From: Yinghuangia sp045039925
Lineage (GTDB): Bacteria > Actinomycetota > Actinomycetes > Streptomycetales > Streptomycetaceae
Assembly: GCA_045039925.1 (NCBI GenBank)
Contig: CP108400.1
Span: 2,418,001-2,482,000 of the forward strand
Direction: 5' to 3'
DNA length: 64,000 nt
The translations under genes were made by a program, and so were the position numbers. This document shows, one piece after another, positions 16,170 to 23,776 of the stretch. Position 1 is the stretch's first letter. Each line of letters starts with the position of its first letter. The notes under the pieces are model-generated. The model was not told the origin of the DNA. It saw only the letters and a list, made by a program, of their open reading frames with translations, and made no database searches.

Positions 16170-17356
16170 TGGACTTCGCACCCAAGCCGTCCGTCGAGGA
16201 GTTCCGCACCTCGATCCGCCGCTTCGTCGCCGACCACCTCACCCCCGAGATGGTCGAACGCGCCCACCGCACCGGCACCTTCCACGACTGGGAGTTCCAC
16301 CGCGCGCTCGCCGCCACCGGCATCATCGCCGAGGGCATGGCCGGCGACGGACGCGAGGGCGGGCGCGATCCGCTCGAACTGTACGTGCTGTTCGACGAGA
16401 TGGGCCTGGCCGGCGCCCCCTTCTACGGGCTCGCCAACGCCATGCTGGTGGCCGGGGTCATCGAGCAGATCGGCAGCGACTTCCACATCAGCGAGGTGCT
16501 GCCGCGCTTCCACAGCGGCGAGGCCATCGCCGCGCTCGGCTACTCCGAGCCCGGGTCCGGCTCCGACGTCGCCGCGGCGGCGACGCGCGCCGAGCGCATC
16601 CCCGGCCACCCCGGCGACGAACCGGTGTGGCTGGTCAACGGGCAGAAGATGTTCACCACGCTGGTGCACGAGGCCGGGTACGTCATCCTGCTCACGCGCA
16701 CCGACCCGGACCTGCCCAAGCACCGCGGCCTCACGATGTTCCTGCTCCCGATGGACCTGCCGGGCATCGAGTTCCAGGCCGTCGACACGATGGGCGGCGA
16801 CCGCACGAACATCACGTACTTCACCGATGTCCGGGTGCCCGACCGGTGGCGGCTCGGCGAGGTCGACGGCGGCTGGAACGTCATGAAGGTCGCCCTCGCG
16901 TACGAGCGCGGCGTGTTCGGCAACATGAACCAGGGCGTGACCCTGCTGCGCCGCTTCGCGGAGTGGGCGCGCACCGCCGAACGGTCCGACGGCACCCGCC
17001 TGATCGACGATCCGGGAGTGCGGCGGCGCCTGGCGCGCATCGCGGTGGACAACGAGATCACCGCGCTGCTCGCGGTACGCCCGGCGCTGCTCGCCAGCCA
17101 GGGCCGGCTGCCGACCACCGAGGGCTCGGTGGCGAAGCTGTTCGCGAGCGAGGCGTACAACCGCGCCGCGGAGGCCTGCCAGGAGATGGCGGGCGCGGTC
17201 GGCCTGCTCTCCCCCACGCACGGGGCAGGCGAGGACTGGGGGTTCGTCGACCTCGCGGCGCGCGACGCGCCGGTGACCACCATCTACGGCGGCACGAGCG
17301 AGATCCAGCGCAACAACATCGCGGAGCACCGTCTCGGACTGCCGAGAGCCCGCTGA
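16169..17356 (+). CDS. acyl-CoA dehydrogenase, alpha-type subunit
   Basis: A 395-residue acyl-CoA dehydrogenase. It has the FAD/substrate signature LGYSEPGSGSDVAAAATRA, the middle beta domain (WLVNGQKMFTT, DTMGGDRTNITYFTDVRVP) and the C-terminal motif YGGTSEIQRNNIAEHRLGLPR. Its start overlaps the previous stop (TGATG), so the two subunits are made together, as in heterotetrameric FadE enzymes that introduce an alpha-beta double bond into bulky CoA esters. The substrate (branched fatty acyl, steroid side chain or other) cannot be assigned. A long hairpin follows 4 bp after the stop. Confidence 0.92.
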   Translation: MDFAPKPSVEEFRTSIRRFVADHLTPEMVERAHRTGTFHDWEFHRALAATGIIAEGMAGDGREGGRDPLELYVLFDEMGLAGAPFYGLANAMLVAGVIEQIGSDFHISEVLPRFHSGEAIAALGYSEPGSGSDVAAAATRAERIPGHPGDEPVWLVNGQKMFTTLVHEAGYVILLTRTDPDLPKHRGLTMFLLPMDLPGIEFQAVDTMGGDRTNITYFTDVRVPDRWRLGEVDGGWNVMKVALAYERGVFGNMNQGVTLLRRFAEWARTAERSDGTRLIDDPGVRRRLARIAVDNEITALLAVRPALLASQGRLPTTEGSVAKLFASEAYNRAAEACQEMAGAVGLLSPTHGAGEDWGFVDLAARDAPVTTIYGGTSEIQRNNIAEHRLGLPRAR

Positions 17357-17360
17357 TTTC

Positions 17361-17409
17361 GGACGGATGTGCCGTGCCGTCACGTGCGTGACGCAGGGCA
17401 CATCCGTCC
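17361..17409. terminator. long nested hairpin terminator
   Basis: A perfect 13-bp stem, GGACGGATGTGCC (17361-17373) and GGCACATCCGTCC (17397-17409), encloses a second stem GTCAC-gtgc-GTGAC. It closes the acyl-CoA dehydrogenase operon. The rest of the 17357-17690 gap shows nothing recognisable. Confidence 0.82.
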
Positions 17410-17690
17410 CGTGCGGTGGTGCGGCGTGCGCGCGCCGTGACGACCCCGGGAAGCCGCGCGACACGCCCGCACCGGTCAGCGGAGCTACCGGCCCGTACGA
17501 CGGACCGTCAGCAGGCGTTGACCAAGGGGTCGTTGGGGATGCGCCAAAACGGCCGCCCGACTTCTGGCAGACTGCGTCCCCGTCCGGTGGGGCGGACATC
17601 TCGGCCTGGTACCGGCCACCGTTCCCACGAGGTGGCCCGTGTGGGGCAACGGCGTGCCGCGCCGCCGCCCGGGCCGAGTGAGGGAGTGCG

Positions 17691-20600
17691 ATGCGGCCGC
17701 TGCACAAGGACGATCCGCGGCAGATCGGCGGCCACCGACTGGTGGCCGTGCTCGGAGAGGGCGCGACCGCCCAGGTCTTCCTCGGCGCGACCCCCGAAGG
17801 CCGCCCGATCGTACTCAAGGCCGTACGCCCCGTCCCGGCGCGCGACCCGGCGTTCCGCATGCGCTTCGCCCACGACGTCGCGGCGGCCGAACGCGTCGCG
17901 TGCCCCTACACCGTGCCCGTGCTGGACGCGTGCTCGGACGGGCCGGTGCTGTGGCTCGCCACCGCGTACACGCCGGGGCCGGGCCTCGGCGAGGCCGTCG
18001 CGAAGTACGGCCCGCTCCCGGCGCGTACGGTCCGCACCCTCGCCGCCGGGCTCGCCGCCGCGCTCGAAGAACTGCACGGCGCCGGCCTCGTGCACGGGCG
18101 CCTCGGACCCACCCAGGTCTCGCTGGCCCCGGACGGGCCCCGCGTGGTCGACCTCGGGGTGGCCCGCAGCCCGGACGGCCCCTCGGTCACCGAGGCCGGG
18201 GTCGTCGTCGGCACGGTGCTGCCCTCCCCCGGCTTCCGCGCACCCGAGCAACTCGACGGCCGTCCGGTCGGCGCCGCGGCCGACGTGTTCTCGCTCGGCT
18301 GCGTCATCGTCCACGCGGCCACCGGCACCGGCCCGTTCGGCGCCGACACCTCGCCGGGGGTGACCGAGCGGGTGTTGTACGGGATCCCCGAGCTCCGCGT
18401 CCTGCCGTCGTGGCTGCGCGAGTTGGCCGCCGCGTGCCTGGCCAAGGCCCCGGAGGACCGGCCCACTCCGGCGCAGGTGCACGCGGCCACGGCGAGCGAA
18501 CTGGACGGACCCGGCTGGCTGCCGCACGGCATCGCGGCGGAGGTCGCGCAACGCGCGGCCACGGTGTGGGCGCACTCGGGGGCGGCGACGCCGGGGACGG
18601 GGCCGACGATGGTGCCGCGTACGCCGCCCGGTCCACCGGCGCAGCGCGAGCACCCGGCCGCGGCGCCGCCGCCGCAGATGACTCGGTCGACGGCTCAGTC
18701 GATGACTCAGCCGAACGCGCAGTCGGCGGGAGCCTCCCGAACACCAGTGGCTGCAACACCTGTTGCCACGACGGCCCCGCCGCCGGGCATGCCGCCGACG
18801 GGGCCCGCGCAACCGGCCGTGCCACCCGGCGCACGCCCGTTCCGGGACGCGAACCGGGATCTCCCCCCGGCCCCGGAGCCCAGGATGATCGGCGGGCCCG
18901 GTGCTGCTCTGCATGCCCCGACCGCTACCCCCGCTGCGGCCGAGGTGGCTCCGCCGACGGCAACGCCTGCGACCGCGGCCGATCCCGCCGCGGCTGACGC
19001 GCCTGACACGAGTGCCCCCGCCGAGGTGGCCGCCTCCTCGTCGGCGGGCGAACCGGCCGAGCCGCCGCGGCGGTTCCCGATGCCGATCCCGCGCGGTCCC
19101 GGCGCCTCCACGCGAATCGGGCCTTCCCGTGCTCGGCGGACGACGCCGCAACAGCCCGCGTCGGGCGGGGAGGCGGCCCCCGATGCGGTGGTCGTCGGCG
19201 GCCCGGGGCTGGGTACGTTCAACGCCGCTCAAGGAGCCGCGGCCACGGAGGCGCCGCAGCCCGCGGCCACGAACGCCACCGCGCCTTCGCGGCCGGCGCC
19301 TGTCGCCCCTGCGTCCGGAACACCGCGATCCGATGCGCACTCCGGGCAGAACGGCGCCTCCGGGAACCACGCGTCAGAGCGCGACACCGCGAACCAGCCG
19401 CCGGTCAACGGTGTTTCCGGACCTCACCGGGAGGAGGCGTCCAGTACGGCAGCAGTGCCGGGCCAATCGGTCGGAGGCCCTGGCGCCGGGCGCTTCACCA
19501 GGCCCGGCGCCCCCACGCCGCCCACGGCCTCGGATGCCGCGTCGGACGCCCCCAAGCCGCGACCGGACGAAGGCGCCGCCCAATCGTCGGCACCGGCGGT
19601 CGCCGCTCCGCGGACTGCCGAGTCCGCCGCGTCACCCGTGCCCGCCTCGGCTCCCGACTCCGCCCCCGAACCCGAACCCGCGCCGCAGCCCGAGTCCGTG
19701 GCGCGGCCCGAGCCCGTCGGCCCTGTCGGCCCCGTCATCACTGTCGAGACCGGCCTCCTCGCCGACGAGATCATCGAAGCCGAGATCGTCGAGGCCGAAC
19801 TCGTGGACGACGACGAGCCGTTGCCGCCCCGCGCCTCGGTCTCCGCGCCGCCCGGCGTCACCGACCTCCCCGGGAAGCCCGCGGGAACCGTACGCCGAAG
19901 CCGCACCGGACAGCACGACGGCCGGCGCACCGGACCGCGCGACGGGCAACGCGACGGGCAACGTGGCGAACCGCACGAGGTGCCGCGCGAAGGCCCCCGC
20001 GGCACGCGCCGCCCGTCCACCGGCCACCCGGGCCGCCCCGGCGACGACCGGGACCGCACGCACGGCCGCGGCGGCCGCAAGGACGACCGGAGCCGCGAGC
20101 GCACCCACGACCGACCGGCCGGGCCGAACGGGCAGCCTGGGCCGAACGGCTCGCGTCCGCAGCCCGCAGGCGCCCCGCGGCCCGACTCCGCATCCGAGAA
20201 GGCCACCTCCCCGACCGCCACCGCGCCCGCGAACTCGGAGGCCTCACAACGACGTTCGGAGGCCAACGCCGAACGTCGCCGCTTTCTCGCCTGGGTCGCC
20301 GGAGGCGCGTCCGTGCTCGCGGGTGCGGCAACCGGCGCCGTGCTGTGGGGTGACAGTGGCGGCAAGAAGCCCGTACGCACCGAACCTGTCGCCGCCCCGC
20401 CCGCACCCGCCGCGCCGCCGCCGCAGGCCGCCCCGCTTCGCGTGTGGTTCCGGCAGGGGTCGGTGACAACCGGTCAGGTCCAGGAACTCTCGGAGGCGTT
20501 GCGCGGGGCCGACGGACGTCTGCGCCTTGCGGCGGAGTTGAAGGAGCCCGCCGGTTACGCGCAGGCTCTCGTCTCCGAACTCGGCAACGCCGCGGACACC

Positions 20601-21605
20601 GCGCCCGACGTGTTCGAGGTCGACATCCTGTCGTTGGCTGCCCACCACGCGGCCGGCCGCATCGTCGACCTGACCCAGTCCCAGGACCGCTTCGACACCG
20701 ACGCCTGGTTGCCGGCGATCCAGTCCGCGGTCAACGTCGACGAACGCTTGCTGGGACTGCCGCTGACCGCTTCGGCTCCCGCCGTGCTGTTCCACCAGGG
20801 GATGTTCGCGGAGGCCGGTGTCGCGGTCCCGAGTACCCGCGCGCAATGGGTCGACGGCCTCGAACAGTTGCGTACGCACTTCGCCGCCGACGCCACCTTC
20901 CGCCCGCTCTGGCTGCCGGGCCGTTCGTGGCATGTCCTCGCGTCCCTGATCTGGGGCTCGGGAGGCATGCTGGCGGTGCAGGACGGGAACGCGTGGCTGG
21001 GCAACTTCAACCTCCCCGAGTCGATCGACGGCGTCCGGTTCTTCCGCCGGTTGCAGCAATACGCCCCGGAGGCCCAGGACTTGACCGAGGACGGTCTCAA
21101 CGTGGGCGAGCTGTTCGCCCGCGGGCGGGCCGCCTCCGTCGTCGGCTCGGCCTCACTGCACCCGGCCGCGCTGGCGGCGGACCCGGGGCTGGCGCAACAG
21201 CTCAACGCGTTCGCGATGCCGGGGCGCAACGCGAGTGCGCCCGGGTCGGTGGGCGTCCAGGGCACCGCACTCGTGGTGTCGTCCAAGTGCCGCGACGTTC
21301 CGGCGGCCGTGGAACTGCTGGCGCTTCTCGCGACGGACCCGTGGCGCGACCAGGTCACCCGGACGGCGGGCGCCCTCTCCCCGCGCACCGTGCCCGAGCA
21401 GGCGGTCTTCGGGCCCAACCCGATGCTGCGCGCCGGGGCGGCCGCGGCGCGTACGTCGGGCCACGCGTACCCGACCGCACCGGGGTGGTCGGAGCGGCCC
21501 GTGCTGGAGTTCGGGCGCGCGGTGCTCGCCGGGACGGACGCCGCAGCGGCGGCGGCGAGTGCGAACCAGCTGGTGGCGGCGGAGTTCGGCCGTACGACGG
21601 GGTGA
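17691..21605 (+). CDS. pseudokinase-membrane-solute-binding-protein fusion
   Basis: A 1304-residue protein in three parts. Residues 10-270 are a Hanks-type Ser/Thr kinase fold with a glycine loop (LGEGATAQVF), a lysine in IVLKAV, VVDLGVAR in place of DFG and FRAPEQLDG. The catalytic loop reads VHGRLGPTQVSL, so the HRD aspartate and the following lysine/asparagine are lost and phosphotransfer is unlikely. Residues 290-860 are a Pro/Ala/Thr-rich disordered linker ending in a very basic stretch. A single membrane helix (RRRFLAWVAGGASVLAGAA, about 862-885) leads to residues 913-1300, an ABC-type family 1 solute-binding domain. The topology is kinase inside, binding domain outside. The start has AGGGAG 5-9 nt upstream. 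No permease or ATPase is adjacent. Confidence 0.87.
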   Translation: MRPLHKDDPRQIGGHRLVAVLGEGATAQVFLGATPEGRPIVLKAVRPVPARDPAFRMRFAHDVAAAERVACPYTVPVLDACSDGPVLWLATAYTPGPGLGEAVAKYGPLPARTVRTLAAGLAAALEELHGAGLVHGRLGPTQVSLAPDGPRVVDLGVARSPDGPSVTEAGVVVGTVLPSPGFRAPEQLDGRPVGAAADVFSLGCVIVHAATGTGPFGADTSPGVTERVLYGIPELRVLPSWLRELAAACLAKAPEDRPTPAQVHAATASELDGPGWLPHGIAAEVAQRAATVWAHSGAATPGTGPTMVPRTPPGPPAQREHPAAAPPPQMTRSTAQSMTQPNAQSAGASRTPVAATPVATTAPPPGMPPTGPAQPAVPPGARPFRDANRDLPPAPEPRMIGGPGAALHAPTATPAAAEVAPPTATPATAADPAAADAPDTSAPAEVAASSSAGEPAEPPRRFPMPIPRGPGASTRIGPSRARRTTPQQPASGGEAAPDAVVVGGPGLGTFNAAQGAAATEAPQPAATNATAPSRPAPVAPASGTPRSDAHSGQNGASGNHASERDTANQPPVNGVSGPHREEASSTAAVPGQSVGGPGAGRFTRPGAPTPPTASDAASDAPKPRPDEGAAQSSAPAVAAPRTAESAASPVPASAPDSAPEPEPAPQPESVARPEPVGPVGPVITVETGLLADEIIEAEIVEAELVDDDEPLPPRASVSAPPGVTDLPGKPAGTVRRSRTGQHDGRRTGPRDGQRDGQRGEPHEVPREGPRGTRRPSTGHPGRPGDDRDRTHGRGGRKDDRSRERTHDRPAGPNGQPGPNGSRPQPAGAPRPDSASEKATSPTATAPANSEASQRRSEANAERRRFLAWVAGGASVLAGAATGAVLWGDSGGKKPVRTEPVAAPPAPAAPPPQAAPLRVWFRQGSVTTGQVQELSEALRGADGRLRLAAELKEPAGYAQALVSELGNAADTAPDVFEVDILSLAAHHAAGRIVDLTQSQDRFDTDAWLPAIQSAVNVDERLLGLPLTASAPAVLFHQGMFAEAGVAVPSTRAQWVDGLEQLRTHFAADATFRPLWLPGRSWHVLASLIWGSGGMLAVQDGNAWLGNFNLPESIDGVRFFRRLQQYAPEAQDLTEDGLNVGELFARGRAASVVGSASLHPAALAADPGLAQQLNAFAMPGRNASAPGSVGVQGTALVVSSKCRDVPAAVELLALLATDPWRDQVTRTAGALSPRTVPEQAVFGPNPMLRAGAAAARTSGHAYPTAPGWSERPVLEFGRAVLAGTDAAAAAASANQLVAAEFGRTTG

Positions 21606-21715
21606 CCCGCACGAAGGTGCGGCACCCCCGTTCGGGCGTGTGCGCGGAGCGGCTCGTGGGACGCACCGGGTCCCCGGTGGTAGACCTGGAGCCACCGACA
21701 GGAAGGGGCAACACC

Positions 21716-22159
21716 ATGCCGCTTACCGGCGAGTACGAGCCGAGCCCGACCAAATGGGTGCGCGACCAGGTGCAGCAGTACGAGAGCTCCGGTGGTACCA
21801 AGGGCACGACCATAAGGGGCATGCGCGTCGTCGTGCTGACCACGCGCGGCGCCAAGAGCGGCAAGCTGCGCAAGTCACCGGTCATGCGGGTCGAACACGA
21901 CGGCGCGTACGCCGTGGTGGCGTCGCTCGGCGGCGCGCCCAAGCACCCGCTCTGGTACCACAACGTCGTCGCCGACCCCCAGGTCGAGCTGCAAGACGGC
22001 CCGGAGCGCCGCGACATGACGGCGCGTGAGGTCACCGGGGACGAGAAGGCGGTGTGGTGGGAGCGCGCGGTCGCGGCGTACCCCGACTACGCCGACTACC
22101 AGAAGAAGACCGACCGGCAGATCCCCGTCTTCGTCCTCGAATCGAGCGACGCGGGCTGA
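21716..22159 (+). CDS. deazaflavin (F420)-dependent nitroreductase family protein
   Basis: A 147-residue split-barrel protein of the Ddn family. Hallmarks are TTRGAKSGKLRKSPVMRVEHDG, which binds the F420 phosphate tail in characterised members, and GGAPKHPLWYHNVVADPQVELQDG. Characterised relatives use reduced F420 to reduce nitro-aromatics or quinones. ATG at 21716 with AGGAAGGGG a few bases upstream. It is the first of several redox genes here but is separated from the next by a hairpin, so it is probably its own unit. Confidence 0.93.
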   Translation: MPLTGEYEPSPTKWVRDQVQQYESSGGTKGTTIRGMRVVVLTTRGAKSGKLRKSPVMRVEHDGAYAVVASLGGAPKHPLWYHNVVADPQVELQDGPERRDMTAREVTGDEKAVWWERAVAAYPDYADYQKKTDRQIPVFVLESSDAG

Positions 22160-22175
22160 GCCGTAGCGGCGCATC

Positions 22176-22201
22176 GCGGCTGCGTGGGACCACGCAGCCG
22201 C
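22176..22201. terminator. hairpin terminator after the F420 nitroreductase gene
   Basis: Complementary arms GCGGCTGCGTGG (22176-22187) and CCACGCAGCCGC (22190-22201) form a near-perfect palindrome 16 bp after the stop. Confidence 0.65.
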
Positions 22202-22440
22202 ACAGCGTCGCGTGCGCCCCACGAACCTCGCAGGCAACTGCTCCACGTTACGCCGCGCTTGTCCCCCCGCGATCCACTTCGCCCGAACCCGGGCACCGTG
22301 CACCCCTGTGCGCCCTACGTTCATGAGGCTCCGTCCTCGCGACCGGCGCCCGGCGACGCGCATCAGCCCGCCCCCGGCCGGTCACGCTCCGAGTCCATGA
22401 GGGTGCGTTCCGCCATGCTCAGGTTGTCCGGGTGCGATAT

Positions 22441-23727
22441 ATGAACAGCAATCAGGCGCAGTACTGGCCCGCCGACGTTCCGCCTGCCGACCAGGCGCCC
22501 GCGCCGGTACCCGGGCCGATCCCGCCGCCGCCCGCGCTCCCGCCCGCACTCCCGCCCGCGCTTCCGCCCGGGTCCGGCGACCCGCTCGGCCCCCGGCTCA
22601 TCCAGGAGAGCCTGGCCGCCGTGGCGCCGATGGCCGACGACCTGGTGTCGCACTTCTACGCCCTGCTGTTCATCGACCGTCCCGACCTGCGCGCGATGTT
22701 CCCGCCGATGATGGACGCGCAGCGGGACCGCCTCCTCGCCGCGCTGCTGCGCCTCGGCACCGGTGCGCACGACCCCGAGGCGCACCGCGAGTTCCTGCGC
22801 CAGCTCGGCCGCGACCACCGCAAGTACGGCGTGCTTCCCGAGCACTACGCGGCGGTCGGCGGTGCCCTCATCGGCGCGCTCGCCCGGTACTCCGGCGACC
22901 GCTGGAACGCCCCGACGCGCGACGCGTGGACGGCGTTGTACGGGTGGGCGGCCGGCGTCATGATCGACGCCGCCGAGCAGGACGCGGCCGCGTCGCCGCC
23001 CTGGTGGGACGCGCGCATCGTGGCCCACGAGCACCGCGGCCCGGACATCGCGATCATCACCGTGGCCCCCGACCGGCCCCTCCCCTACCGCCCCGGCCAG
23101 CACGTCACCGTCGAGACGCCCTGGTGGCCGCGCGTGTGGCGGCACTACTCGATAGCCAACGCGCCGCGCGCCGACGGCCTGCTCGAACTGCACGTGCGCG
23201 CGCTCCCGGCCGGCTGGGTCAGCCAGGCCCTCGTGCACCGCGCCCACGTCGGCGACCACATACGCCTCGGGCCCGCGCGCGGCGCGCTGGTCATGCGCGG
23301 CGAGTCGCTGCGCCGGGCGCTGTGCATCGCGGGCGGCACCGGCCTCGCCCCGATCAAGGCGCTGGTCGAGCACATGGCGCAGCGTCAGCTCGCGCATCAG
23401 GCCTACGTGTTCATCGGCGCGCGGCACAGCTCGGAGCTGTACGACGTACGCTCGCTCGCGCTCATGTCCGAGATGTACTCGTGGCTGCACGTGGTGCCGA
23501 CCGTCTCGGACGAGCACTCGTTCGACGGCGCCCGCGGCACGCTGCCGGACATCATCGCCCGCTACGGCACCTGGCACGACCACGACGTGTTCATCAGCGG
23601 CTCGTCGGCGATGGTGCGCGCGACGACCAGCCGGTTGACGCTGGACCTGGGTGTCGCGCCCGGGCGCCTGCTGACCGAGAGTCTGGACACCGTGTCGCAG
23701 GGGGAGCGTGCGCTCGGCGCCGGGTAG
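22441..23727 (+). CDS. flavohemoprotein (globin fused to FAD/NAD reductase)
   Basis: A 428-residue protein. A 45-residue Pro-rich leader containing a (PPAL)3 repeat precedes a globin domain (about 50-165), with the proximal histidine in GRDHRKYGVLPEHY near residue 126. An FAD-binding barrel follows (RHYSIANAP, the RxYS flavin motif), then an NAD(P)-binding lobe (GGTGLAPIKAL, VFISGSSAMV). Flavohemoproteins convert nitric oxide to nitrate using NAD(P)H. The reductase half resembles Streptomyces variants rather than enterobacterial Hmp, so NO dioxygenase activity is inferred. The ATG at 22441 has no obvious ribosome site; an in-frame GTG at 22432 is the alternative. Confidence 0.92.
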   Translation: MNSNQAQYWPADVPPADQAPAPVPGPIPPPPALPPALPPALPPGSGDPLGPRLIQESLAAVAPMADDLVSHFYALLFIDRPDLRAMFPPMMDAQRDRLLAALLRLGTGAHDPEAHREFLRQLGRDHRKYGVLPEHYAAVGGALIGALARYSGDRWNAPTRDAWTALYGWAAGVMIDAAEQDAAASPPWWDARIVAHEHRGPDIAIITVAPDRPLPYRPGQHVTVETPWWPRVWRHYSIANAPRADGLLELHVRALPAGWVSQALVHRAHVGDHIRLGPARGALVMRGESLRRALCIAGGTGLAPIKALVEHMAQRQLAHQAYVFIGARHSSELYDVRSLALMSEMYSWLHVVPTVSDEHSFDGARGTLPDIIARYGTWHDHDVFISGSSAMVRATTSRLTLDLGVAPGRLLTESLDTVSQGERALGAG

Positions 23728-23776
23728 CGGCGGGCGTACCGTGTACTCGGCATCGGCACGAAAGGCAGGCGAGGAC

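Noticed and set aside
19632..20380. Long antisense open frames over the kinase-fusion linker
   Set aside because: The sense frame encodes a continuous disordered linker between two recognisable domains; the antisense products match no family and reflect GC-rich composition.
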